Assembly: GCA_038230275.1 (NCBI GenBank) | Contig: JBBRNO010000054.1 | Location: 1 to 36,857, forward strand | DNA: 36,857 bases | DNA from: JANXXV01 sp038230275 | GTDB lineage: Bacteria > Acidobacteriota > Terriglobia > Bryobacterales > Bryobacteraceae | Direction of reading: 5' to 3' | In this document: positions 8,891-16,562 of the stretch, piece after piece | Position numbering within the stretch: position 1 is the first letter of the stretch | How the letters are laid out: the number at the start of each line of letters is the position of its first letter | Position numbers and translations under genes: made by a program | The notes under the pieces: generated by a model | The model's input: only the letters and a program-made list of their open reading frames with translations | Database searches by the model: none | What the model was told of the DNA's origin: nothing

Positions 8891-9355
8891 ATGCCTTTTT
8901 GCACACAATGCGGGAATGCGGTCGGCGGCACAGACATCTTCTGCGCCAAGTGCGGCACGCGCCAACCCGGCGCCGGACCAGGGACATCGGCAAACCCGCC
9001 GGGCAACGCGTTCCTGAACGGCATCCCAACACGCACCGCGGCCATGCTCTGCTACATCCCCGTCATGGGCTGGATTCCGGCCATTTTTGTGCTGGCGGCC
9101 GACCGGTTCCAGAACGACCGTACGGCGCGCTTCCATGCCTTTCAGGGTCTGTACTTGTTTGTGGTGTGGCTACTGGTGGACCGCGTATTCTCACCCATCT
9201 TCCGCTACAATTCCGATTTCAACCCCGGAGCGCTATTGCACATTGCCGTCTTCGCCGCCTGGGTATTCATGCTGATCAAGACCAGCCAGCAGCAGATGTT
9301 CCGCCTCCCCATCGTCGGCGAGCTGGCCGACCGCTCCGTGGCCGAACAACGGTAA
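8891..9355 (+). CDS. zinc-ribbon membrane protein, DUF4870-like
   Basis: A 154-residue protein. Residues 4-21 form a zinc ribbon (C4, C7, C18, C21: CTQCG and CAKCG). A Gly/Pro linker follows, then three hydrophobic segments (about 51-70, 84-100 and 113-130) with the RFHAFQGLYLF motif seen in small DUF4870-type membrane proteins. Function is unknown. It begins 17 nt after the cytochrome stop on the same strand, so co-transcription is likely. ATG 8891 is chosen because it starts the zinc ribbon directly; the much longer upstream frame overlaps the cytochrome. No clear ribosome binding site is visible. Confidence 0.75.
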   Translation: MPFCTQCGNAVGGTDIFCAKCGTRQPGAGPGTSANPPGNAFLNGIPTRTAAMLCYIPVMGWIPAIFVLAADRFQNDRTARFHAFQGLYLFVVWLLVDRVFSPIFRYNSDFNPGALLHIAVFAAWVFMLIKTSQQQMFRLPIVGELADRSVAEQR

Positions 9356-9374
9356 GAACAGCAATTCCGATCAA

Positions 9375-10237
9375 ATGAGCGGCCGGAAGAGCGGCTATTC
9401 TGGCTGTGTGAACCCCGTAGCCAAAGCGCTCTGGTTTATCGAAACCCACTTTGGGCAAGAGATCACGCTGGACGATGTATCGAGCGTTGGCGAGGTATCG
9501 CGCTTTCACCTGTCGCGAGCCTTCGGTCCGGCGACGGGCCTATCGATCATGCGCTACGTACGCGGCCGCCGCCTGACCGGGGCGGCCCGAACGCTGTCCC
9601 AGGGGCCCCCGATATTCTCGCCGTCGCCGTTGAGGCCGGATACGGTACTCACGAAGCGTTCCCCCGCGCGTTTCGCGATCAGTTTGGAGTAACGCCCGAA
9701 ACGGTTCGCGCACGCGGCAATCTGGACGAAATCAAACTCACGGAACCAATCAAAATGGATGAAACTCTACTCACCAAGCTCGACCCGCCACGATTCGAGG
9801 ACGGCAGGCCGCTACTCATCGCCGGATTGGGTGAACGCGATAGCGCAGAGACCAGTGCGGGCATTCCGGCTCAGTGGCAGCGCTTTGTGCCTCATCTGGG
9901 GCATATTCCCGGACAAGTTGGCCACGTAACCTATGGCGTGATCTGCAACGGCGACAATGTCGGCAACATCGAGTACATCTGCGGTGTGGAAGTGTCCGCG
10001 TTCGACCGGGTGCCCGCCGAATTCAGCCGTGTACGAATCGCCCCGCAGAGATATGCCGTGTTCACTCATCGCGAACACATTTCCACCATTCGCCGGACGT
10101 GGTTCAGCATTTACAAGTGGCTGCCGGAGTCCGGAAATACGGCGGCCGAGGCTCCGGAATTCGAACGGTACACGGAGGCGTTCAACCCTGCCACCGGAAT
10201 GGGCGGCGTTGAGATTTGGATACCGCTCAGGGGCTAG
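9375..10237 (+). pseudogene. AraC-family regulator with GyrI-like effector domain, frameshifted
   Basis: The first part (9375-9610) encodes an AraC-type helix-turn-helix (VAKALWFIETHFGQEITLDDV, then VSRFHLSRAFG and YVRGRRLTGAARTL). At the GGGGCCCCC run (9602-9610) the reading frame shifts. The other frame continues the expected protein (PDILAVAVEAGYGTHEAF, then RAFRDQFGVTPETVRARG) into a GyrI-like ligand-binding domain ending at 10237 (GGVEIWIPLRG). One missing base, for example a fifth G, restores a single protein of about 275-285 residues. An alternative start is GTG 9408. The gene is therefore either inactivated or carries a homopolymer sequencing error. A second ORF from ATG 9755 could express the GyrI-like domain alone. 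Confidence 0.8.
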
Positions 10238-10493
10238 GAACCGCCTGGGCGATTCGCCACCCAAGGTAGTGGCCTGCGGTTGTGTTGTTCAAGCTATCTC
10301 AGGTTTCCTGGTGGCTGGCCGGCTCCTTAGCACGATGTTCAAGGAGTTCGTTAAACAGATTCCAGGCCCGCGTTCTTGCCGCTCTGCAAGATCGACAGTG
10401 CTGTCGCCACCATTCTTATCGACTAATTCCCTTTCGATCAGCGTCCCGAGGTGATTCATTCTCAAGCAAGACTCCGCCTATCGCCTTAGCACC
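10238..10493. other. gene-free stretch after the AraC relic
   Basis: No convincing gene is visible. A minus-strand ORF from about 10457 and a competing frame ending in a helical, charged segment (NLFNELLEHRAKEPASHQE) look like possible remnants of a C-terminus, but I cannot assign a family. Confidence 0.3.
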
Positions 10494-10617
10494 TTTCTAG
10501 GAGTCTGTCGGAATGAAACTTTTCCGGACGAAGAATCAACAACTTACAGACCATGCTGTGCTCGTAAGTCATTGATTCTTCATTCGAGAAATTCTATCTC
10601 CGACACACTCCTAGAAA
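10494..10617. repeat. long imperfect palindrome, MITE-like
   Basis: Two arms (10494-10547 and 10564-10617) are imperfect inverted repeats around a 16-nt centre. The outermost 51 aligned bases agree at about 39 positions. The ends read TTTCTAGGAGT and, inverted, TTTCTAGGAGT. The inner part (GAAGAATCAA and CTTAC) is almost perfectly complementary. The structure fits a small non-autonomous transposable element or the fused ends of a deleted insertion sequence. No ORF is inside and no target-site duplication is clear. Confidence 0.7.
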
Positions 10618-10689
10618 TCTGGACGTCTCAGCGGAAAACGATCAATCCATCAACAAACAGGCCTAATCGTAGAACACTTCCCAACGCCG

Positions 10690-10987
10690 CGACAGCCCCG
10701 CGCACGTGGTTTCCACGGGGAAAACAGACGTGTACGGCGACCCAGATTTTGCCTCATCTCCACATCACATATTCGAACGTCAGAACGGATCGCTGCGCCG
10801 ATAGTGCAAGCGTCTCACCCGCCTGACGTACGCCTTCAGCAAGAAGTGGGAAAATCTCCGCGCGGTACTCGCGCTTCACTTCGCCTACTACAATTTTTGC
10901 CGCGTCTGCCGCACCATCAACATGATGCCCGCAATGGCAGCGGGGATCACGGATCGGATATGGACGATGACGGAACTCCTGTCGTAG
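10690..10987 (+). pseudogene. degraded transposase, IS1-type C-terminal part
   Basis: In one frame the DNA reads VYGDPDFASSPHHIFERQNG, then SLRR, a stop codon, RLTRLTYAFSKKWENLRAV, ALHFAYYNFCRVCRTINM, MPAMAAGITDRIWTM and a stop at 10985-10987. This matches the C-terminus I know from IS1-family transposases (ERQN, AFSKKWEN, FAYYNFCR, PAMAAGI). The 5' part cannot be followed and an in-frame TAG lies at about 10802, so it is a dead fragment. It lies directly upstream of the lower-GC darTG pair. Confidence 0.7.
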
Positions 10988-11060
10988 CATGCTTAGGTGG
11001 ACTGTATAAGCGGTCGCTCGCATTTATCTTCCTACGGCTGTAGTATGCAGGAGGCAGGCG

Positions 11061-11091
11061 TTGTGCTAAATTAACTCATCATGATATGATG
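11061..11091 (+). promoter_or_regulatory. possible promoter and operator of darTG
   Basis: TTGTGC (11061-11066) and TATGAT (11085-11090) are separated by 18 bp, about 90 bp upstream of darT. The -10 lies within an inverted repeat, CATCAT-GAT-ATGATG (11077-11091), which could bind an autoregulator. Consensus and symmetry only. Confidence 0.35.
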
Positions 11092-11181
11092 ACGTCTACA
11101 AAACGCTTTACTTTCGCCATTTGTTCGCCCTATGATAGCGATTGAATTGCGTGGTATCGGGACCGTCTGAAGGGAGGGGAT

Positions 11182-11808
11182 TTGACGGCCATTTATCACA
11201 TCACGCACATTCGTAACCTGCCTTCAATAATTGGAGCCGACGGTCTACATTGTGATCAAACGAGGATGGACAACTCCTTAGCGAGCGTAAGCATTGCCCA
11301 CCAACACATCAAAGATCGACGTGCTAATCGGAAAGTTCCCATCAGCCCTGGAGGCACCTTGGCTAACTATGTGCCGTTTTACTTTGCGCCGCGATCTCCG
11401 ATGCTTTTCGCTATAAGCAAAAACCAGGTGGACGGGTACACAAGCGGCCAAGCTCCAATATTGCATTTGGAGTCTGATGCGGAGTCGGTTGCTCGCGCGG
11501 GAGTGCCGTTCACGTTTACTGACGGGCACGCCGAGATGGCTGTTTCGGAGTTTTCTAGTGATATATCAGCGTTAAGATCGAAGATCGATTGGTCGCTGAT
11601 GAATTCGCGGTATTGGAACGATACGGTTGAGTATCCAGATCGGAAACGAAAGCGGCAAGCTGAGTTTCTATTACATGCTTTTGCTCCGTGGACTCTGATT
11701 ATGTCGATCGGGGTTATCAATCAGCAATTGAAAGAAGAAGTGGAGGCGATACTATCGCCATCACAGCACAGGCCTCCGGTGAAGATTACACCCAACTGGT
11801 ATTACTAA
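11182..11808 (+). CDS. darT: DarT toxin, DNA thymidine ADP-ribosyltransferase
   Basis: A 208-residue DarT-domain protein (formerly DUF4433). The family uses NAD+ to ADP-ribosylate thymidine in single-stranded DNA, blocking replication, and can act against phage. Visible family features are YHITHIRNLPSI at residues 5-16, VPFYFAPRSPMLFAI with Arg71, FTDGHAEM with His116, and RQAEFL with Glu161, which I equate with the catalytic glutamate. Translation most likely starts at TTG 11182, since GGGAGGGG lies just upstream and the protein then begins directly at the NAD-binding YHIT motif. The stop is 1 nt before darG, so the two are coupled. The DNA is visibly richer in A+T than its neighbours, suggesting acquisition. 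Confidence 0.92.
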   Translation: MTAIYHITHIRNLPSIIGADGLHCDQTRMDNSLASVSIAHQHIKDRRANRKVPISPGGTLANYVPFYFAPRSPMLFAISKNQVDGYTSGQAPILHLESDAESVARAGVPFTFTDGHAEMAVSEFSSDISALRSKIDWSLMNSRYWNDTVEYPDRKRKRQAEFLLHAFAPWTLIMSIGVINQQLKEEVEAILSPSQHRPPVKITPNWYY

Positions 11809-11809
11809 T

Positions 11810-12841
11810 ATGCTGCAACTCACAAGGGGAAATCTGATTGATGCGCAAGTAGAAGCGCTTGTCAACACAGTTAACACAGTGGGGATTATGGGCAAGGGCA
11901 TTGCGCTACAGTTTCGACAAGCTTTCCCTGATAATTACAAGCTCTACCAAGCGGCATGCAAACGTCAGGAAGTTGTTCCTGGCAAGATGTTTGTTGTAGC
12001 AACTAATCGACTAGACAACCCCAAGCTGATCATCAATTTTCCAACGAAAAGACACTGGAAGGAAAAATCTAGAATTGAGGACATCGAGTCCGGGCTTATT
12101 GATTTGGTACGACTCATTCAGGCTGAGGGTATACGTTCAATAGCGATCCCGCCGTTGGGATGCGGGAACGGAGGATTGGATTGGGGTGAAGTTCGTCCTA
12201 GAATCGAAAACGCTCTGGCGCGAGTTCCAAACGTAGAAGTTCTTCTTTACTCTCCAGGCGGGGCACCAGCCGTTGAAGAAATGTTGGTTGCCACCCCGAA
12301 GCCCCAAATGAATGACAATCGCGCGGCGCTCATTGCGATGATGATGACCTACGGCGTAATTGGTTATCGGTTGACCTTACTCGAAATACAGAAACTTGCC
12401 TACTTCCTCCAGTTAGCTGGACAACCTCTTAAATTGAGCTTCGTGGAACAAAAGTATGGACCGTATGCTGAGGCGTTGAATCATGTACTTCAACACCTTG
12501 AGGGCCATTACTTGAGAGGCTATGGCGACCGAAGCAGCGCTGCTTCGGTTGAGGTCTTAAAGGGTGGCCGTGAAGACACCACCGCATATCTTGCGGACGA
12601 TGATGATACTAACAAGCGAATCGATCGGGTAAGCGAGTTAATTGAAGGGTTCGAGACTCCTCATGGCATGGAGTTGCTCGCAACGGTTCATTGGGTAGCG
12701 ACGGAGAATTCAGCGGCAAAGAGCAGCGTCGAACAGGCTATCAGAGACGTTCATGCTTGGAACGAACGCAAAGCTAGACTTTTCACGCCGCACCACATTC
12801 GTACTGCTTTCGCCCAACTGCACAACTTTAGATGGATTTGA
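11810..12841 (+). CDS. darG: DarG antitoxin, macro-domain DNA ADP-ribosylglycohydrolase
   Basis: A 343-residue antitoxin. Residues 1-155 are a macro domain: GNLIDAQVEALVNTVN, GIMGKGIALQFRQAFP, NFPTKRHW with Lys80 at the position of the catalytic lysine described for Thermus DarG, and IPPLGCGNGGLDW. It removes ADP-ribose from DNA thymidine and so reverses DarT. Residues about 165-343 form a helical C-terminal domain (KLAYFLQLAG, EQKYGPYAEALNHVLQHLEG) of the kind found in full-length DarG, thought to bind the toxin directly. It starts 1 nt after the darT stop. Both genes look intact. Confidence 0.92.
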   Translation: MLQLTRGNLIDAQVEALVNTVNTVGIMGKGIALQFRQAFPDNYKLYQAACKRQEVVPGKMFVVATNRLDNPKLIINFPTKRHWKEKSRIEDIESGLIDLVRLIQAEGIRSIAIPPLGCGNGGLDWGEVRPRIENALARVPNVEVLLYSPGGAPAVEEMLVATPKPQMNDNRAALIAMMMTYGVIGYRLTLLEIQKLAYFLQLAGQPLKLSFVEQKYGPYAEALNHVLQHLEGHYLRGYGDRSSAASVEVLKGGREDTTAYLADDDDTNKRIDRVSELIEGFETPHGMELLATVHWVATENSAAKSSVEQAIRDVHAWNERKARLFTPHHIRTAFAQLHNFRWI

Positions 12842-12918
12842 ATCTCTGATCTAGCCCTTCCCCCCGGATGAATAATCAACCAACACAACCGTAGGACACT
12901 ACCCGACGTCACCAGTGT

Positions 12919-12950
12919 TATAATTATTCATAGCAGTGAATAATTAATCA
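12919..12950 (+). promoter_or_regulatory. arg operon promoter with ARG-box-like operator
   Basis: A perfect -10 hexamer TATAAT (12919-12924) overlaps a 26-bp inverted repeat at 12921-12946 whose arms TAATTATTCA and TGAATAATTA are separated by 6 bp. The right half (TGAATAATTAATCA, 12937-12950) matches the ARG-box consensus TGAATWWWWATTCA at 13 of 14 positions. A further partial box, TGAATAATCA, lies near 12869. It sits 8 bp before argC, where bound ArgR would cover the promoter and start site. No ribosome binding site is visible before the argC ATG. Confidence 0.6.
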
Positions 12951-12953
12951 TCC

Positions 12954-13961
12954 ATGTCTACCCCTATCGGCATTGTCGGCTTTCGAGGCTATAGCGGCGC
13001 CGAACTCGTCCGTATTCTGGACCGCCACCCTCGCACCGAACCCGTCCTCCTGGAACACCGCAGCGATTCCGCTGCCGACCCGTCTCCTCGTGGCGCAAAC
13101 AAACCTCGTAAGCTCTCCTCCTCCGCTGATTCGGTGAAGGCCGCCGGCCTCGCCGTCGTGTTCCTGGCCACCCCGCCGGAAGTCTCCATGGAACTAACCC
13201 CGGCCTTGCTCGACGCCGGCGCGAAGGTGGTCGACCTGAGCGGCGCGTTCCGGCTGCGCACTCCTGACATATATAAGAGGTGGTACAAATCCGACCACAC
13301 CGCCCCCGCGCTGCTGGCGGAGGCGGCCTACGGACTGCCGGAATTCTTCCGCGAACAGATCAAGCCGGCGCGGCTCGTCTCAAACCCCGGCTGCTACCCC
13401 ACCGCGGCAAACCTGGCCATCCGTCCGTTGCTCGAAGCAGGCATCATCGACCGCGGCGCCGGCATCGTATGCGATGCGAAGTCGGGTGTCAGCGGAGCCG
13501 GCCGCAAGCCCGGACTCAAGAACAGCTTCTGTGAAGTGACTGAAAATTTCTCCGCCTACTCGTTGCTGGATCACCGCCACGTTCCAGAGGTGCTGCAAAA
13601 TTCCGGGATGCAGGAATCCGAGTTCAGCTTCACCGCGCAATTGCTGCCAATCGATCGGGGAATTCTGGAAACCATCTACTTTCGCGCGGCGAAATCCACA
13701 AGCGCGGCGGAAATCCTGTCCATATATGAAAACTTTTACAATGGCGCGCCGTTTGTCCGTTTTTACGACCCCGGCTTCATGCCCGACCTGCGCGCGGTGC
13801 AGCGGACAAATTTCTGCGACATCGGCATCCGGTTCGATGCTGCCACCGGCCGCGGCATCATCGTGGCGGCGATCGACAATCTGATAAAAGGGGCCGCGGG
13901 CCAAGCCGTCCAGAACATGAATCTCATTCTTGGCTTCCCTGAGCATGAGGGTCTGCTGTGA
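12954..13961 (+). CDS. argC: N-acetyl-gamma-glutamyl-phosphate reductase
   Basis: A 335-residue enzyme that reduces N-acetylglutamyl phosphate to N-acetylglutamate semialdehyde with NADPH, the third step of arginine synthesis in the cytoplasm. The N-terminal dinucleotide fold shows GIVGFRGYSGAELVRIL. The catalytic cysteine is Cys147 in SNPGCYPTA. FATPPEVSMEL-like and VVDLSGAFRLR blocks are also typical, and the length is normal. The start at 12954 fixes the family N-terminus (MSTPIGIVGF). Its stop overlaps the argB GTG start in GTGA, so translation is coupled. It is probably repressed by an ArgR-type protein through the upstream operator. Confidence 0.95.
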   Translation: MSTPIGIVGFRGYSGAELVRILDRHPRTEPVLLEHRSDSAADPSPRGANKPRKLSSSADSVKAAGLAVVFLATPPEVSMELTPALLDAGAKVVDLSGAFRLRTPDIYKRWYKSDHTAPALLAEAAYGLPEFFREQIKPARLVSNPGCYPTAANLAIRPLLEAGIIDRGAGIVCDAKSGVSGAGRKPGLKNSFCEVTENFSAYSLLDHRHVPEVLQNSGMQESEFSFTAQLLPIDRGILETIYFRAAKSTSAAEILSIYENFYNGAPFVRFYDPGFMPDLRAVQRTNFCDIGIRFDAATGRGIIVAAIDNLIKGAAGQAVQNMNLILGFPEHEGLL

Positions 13962-14740
13962 GAATTCTTGTCAAACTGGGCGGAACCTTGCTGGACGAGC
14001 CGGAATCGCGCGCGCGCCTGGCGGCTGAGTTGAGCCAGATCCAGCGCTCCGGAGTGGAGATGGTAGTGGTGCACGGCGGCGGGAAGCAGATGACGCGATT
14101 CCTGGCCGAGCGTGGTGTGGAAAGCCGTTTCGTCGGTGGGCTGCGCGTGACCACCCCTGAAGTGGTGGACGCCGTGTTGAAAGTATTGGCCGGCAGCGTC
14201 AATCATGAGTTGGTCTCGGCCTTCGTGCAGGCAGGCAGCCTGGCCGTCGGTCTCAGCGGCATTGACGCCTGCCTCACCGAAGCCGAGCAGATGGATCCCG
14301 GCCTGGGCGCTGTGGGCCGTCCCGTGCGAACCAATCCGGAATTGCTGCACCTCCTCACTACGAACGGGTACCTGCCGGTGGTGGCCTGCGTGGCTGGCGA
14401 CCGCCAGGGACATATCTTCAACGTCAATGCGGACCAGATGGCGGTGGCCTGCGCGGTGGGCTTTCAGGCCGAACAATTGCACTTCCTTACCGATGTGGAC
14501 GGCGTGCGCGGCGCCAATAGCCAGGTTATTCCCACGCTAACCGTCGCCGATTGTGCGGAATTGATTCGTAACGGTGTGGCCACTGGCGGAATGCAGGCGA
14601 AATTAAACGCGGCCAGCGACGCGTTGCGCGGTGGAATCGGCCAAGTGATTATCGCGCCCGGCGCGCTTACCGGCGCATGCGCAAGGCTCTTGGCGGGCGA
14701 TCTGATAGGTACGCGTCTGCGCAGGGAATCCAATGCGTAA
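13958..14740 (+). CDS. argB: acetylglutamate kinase
   Basis: A 260-residue amino-acid kinase that phosphorylates N-acetylglutamate with ATP, the second arginine step. Motifs are KLGGT at residues 6-10, HGGGK at 39-43, RVTTPEVVDAVL, and the C-terminal nucleotide-binding region FLTDVDGVRG with ATGGMQAKL. It starts at GTG 13958 inside the argC stop and ends 8 nt into the downstream acetyltransferase gene. It lacks the N-terminal helix typical of arginine-inhibited kinases, so feedback control may act elsewhere; this last point is inference. Confidence 0.95.
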   Translation: MRILVKLGGTLLDEPESRARLAAELSQIQRSGVEMVVVHGGGKQMTRFLAERGVESRFVGGLRVTTPEVVDAVLKVLAGSVNHELVSAFVQAGSLAVGLSGIDACLTEAEQMDPGLGAVGRPVRTNPELLHLLTTNGYLPVVACVAGDRQGHIFNVNADQMAVACAVGFQAEQLHFLTDVDGVRGANSQVIPTLTVADCAELIRNGVATGGMQAKLNAASDALRGGIGQVIIAPGALTGACARLLAGDLIGTRLRRESNA

Positions 14741-15317
14741 CGTACTGGAGCTGGATATCCCCGGGCAATTCCTGCAAAGCGGAGTGCCATTGACAGTTCG
14801 CAAGGCGTCGATGTCCGATATTCACGCGTTACTGGAACTGATTAACGGCTATGCGGCAAAGGGCGTGATGCTACCGCGAACAGAGTTCGAAATGTCTGAG
14901 AATATCCGCGATTTCACACTGGTGTTCTCGGGCGAAAAGCTCTACGGGTGCGGCGCCTTACACTTTTATAGTCCCATCGTGGGGGAGGTACGCTCACTCG
15001 CGGTCCACCCCGATGTAAAGAGCCAGGGCATTGGACGGGTGCTGGTACAGGCTCTGGAAGAAGAAGCGCGCCAGTTCCATTTGCATTCCATTTTCGCTTT
15101 TACTTACGTGGAGAAGTTCTTTGCGCGGCTCGGCTTTAATGAGGTGGAGCGCGGCGAGTTGCCATTGAAAGTATGGAAAGATTGTCTCCGCTGTCCGAAA
15201 TTTCAGTCCTGCGATGAAATTGCCGTGCTGAAACATTTGGTGCCAGCTACTGTGGAGTCTGTACGCCTTAGGACAATACAACCGATCACTGTAACCTTCC
15301 CTATAGTGAAATCGTAA
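14733..15317 (+). CDS. argA: GNAT N-acetylglutamate synthase, short ArgA type
   Basis: A 194-residue GNAT acetyltransferase. The acetyl-CoA motif A is visible as EVRSLAVHPDVKSQGIGRVL. A cysteine-rich C-terminal motif, CLRCPKFQSCDEIAVLKHL, is characteristic of short ArgA-type N-acetylglutamate synthases, which acetylate glutamate at the first arginine step. It lacks the amino-acid-kinase domain of the long E. coli ArgA. The ATG overlaps the argB stop by 8 nt, which places it in the operon and supports the assignment. The C-terminal tail after about residue 175 is not conserved in my memory of the family. Confidence 0.8.
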   Translation: MRNVLELDIPGQFLQSGVPLTVRKASMSDIHALLELINGYAAKGVMLPRTEFEMSENIRDFTLVFSGEKLYGCGALHFYSPIVGEVRSLAVHPDVKSQGIGRVLVQALEEEARQFHLHSIFAFTYVEKFFARLGFNEVERGELPLKVWKDCLRCPKFQSCDEIAVLKHLVPATVESVRLRTIQPITVTFPIVKS

Positions 15318-15431
15318 TCAAGATCATAATTCCCCTGAATTCTTTTCAGTGAGAATAATTTTGTGGTAATTGCACTCTAGGAGAGTATACTTGCCTTGAG
15401 CTAAAGGCTTAGGCTTTCCAGGGGTGACTTA

Positions 15432-16403
15432 ATGCGGGCGCAAACCATTGATGTAAAAGGATCAACCGGCCGGATACTGTGCTGTACTATATTCCGCGCC
15501 GGTGGAAAGAAGCTGCTGGCGAAGGGACATCTATTGAACGACGATGACGTTCGGCTCCTCGCCACCGAGGGGTTGGAAGAAGTTTGGGTCACCCAATTGG
15601 AAGATGGGGAAGTCAGCGAAGACCAGGCCGTTGCCATGGTTTCCAGCGAAATGGGCTGTGGCTGCCTGGAAATTCGGCTGGCGGCCGGTGGCAGGGCTAA
15701 CCTGGTTGCCACCGAAGATTGCTGCGTGCTGGTGGATGACGAGTTACTCAGGCAGATCAATTGCACTGCCAGCGTCGCCATCGCCACCGCGATCAACTTT
15801 TCTTATGCCAAAGCCGGCCAGCGCATTGCTACCGTCAAGAGCGCTCCCTTCGCGGTGGCAGCGTCTCAACTGGAAGCGGTGATCTCCATCTTGAAAGAAC
15901 GCGGCCCCATTCTGCAGGCCAGACCCATCCGCAATCCTTCTGTATCCATACTGTATTCCGATGTCGCCAGCGGTGAGCGGGCACGCCAGCTTTTTGAGAA
16001 CATCGTGCGCCAGCGCCTGGAAAAGTTCGGCACCGCGCCGGGCTTCACTCTTGCCTGTGTCGAAGAAGAGTCGGCGGTGGCAAGGTCCCTGCAACAGTTG
16101 ATGAGAATGAAACCCACCACCATCTTGGTGGCTTCCACCACAGCGCCGGCGGGCCCGGAGGACGTCGTTGGCCGCGCCATGGCGCGCATCGGCTGTCATC
16201 TGGAACGCTTTCTCGCTCCGGTCGAGCCGGGTAATCTGCTGCTTCTTAACTACAAGGACGATGTCCCCATTGTTTCCGCTCCGGGCTGTTTCCGCTCCGC
16301 CAAGCCAAATGTGGTAGATTTGATACTTCCAGCAATGCTGGCGCGATATCGAGTCTCCGGGTGGGAAGTTGCCTGCCTGGGCCATGGCGGATTACTGGTT
16401 TAG
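15432..16403 (+). CDS. molybdopterin-binding domain protein
   Basis: A 323-residue protein. The C-terminal half (about 165-323) resembles the MoaB/Mog/MoeA molybdopterin-binding fold: SVSILYSDVASGERARQLFE, TILVASTTAPAGPEDVVGRA, and a final VSAPGCFRSAKPNVVDLILP segment. The N-terminal half (GKKLLAKGHLLNDDDVRLL, then EDQAVAMV) is a MoeA-like or regulatory domain. It may take part in molybdenum-cofactor insertion or sense molybdopterin; no molybdoenzyme is nearby. GGGGTGA upstream of ATG 15432 is a weak ribosome binding site. The gene stands alone and is followed by a clear terminator. Confidence 0.75.
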   Translation: MRAQTIDVKGSTGRILCCTIFRAGGKKLLAKGHLLNDDDVRLLATEGLEEVWVTQLEDGEVSEDQAVAMVSSEMGCGCLEIRLAAGGRANLVATEDCCVLVDDELLRQINCTASVAIATAINFSYAKAGQRIATVKSAPFAVAASQLEAVISILKERGPILQARPIRNPSVSILYSDVASGERARQLFENIVRQRLEKFGTAPGFTLACVEEESAVARSLQQLMRMKPTTILVASTTAPAGPEDVVGRAMARIGCHLERFLAPVEPGNLLLLNYKDDVPIVSAPGCFRSAKPNVVDLILPAMLARYRVSGWEVACLGHGGLLV

Positions 16404-16463
16404 CTAGGACGATCTCCTCCACTACCACACGTCGCACCTCCGAGCGGCATGTGGGTGCTCATA

Positions 16464-16500
16464 AGCCGGATGCCTGACCAGCATCCGGCTATTTTTGTTT
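16464..16500 (+). terminator. rho-independent terminator
   Basis: A perfect 10-bp stem (AGCCGGATGC at 16464-16473 and GCATCCGGCT at 16481-16490) with a 7-nt loop is followed by ATTTTTGTTT. It ends the molybdopterin-binding gene and insulates the next operon. Confidence 0.9.
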
Positions 16501-16562
16501 CAGCCATCTTACCTGTCCGCCTTGACTTTCGTGGCCATTGAGCGAAATGCTGTTAACAGAAG

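Noticed and set aside
8016..9136. Two long minus-strand frames opposite the pentaheme cytochrome
   Set aside because: They run through the heme motifs of the real gene and have Arg/His-rich shadow composition.
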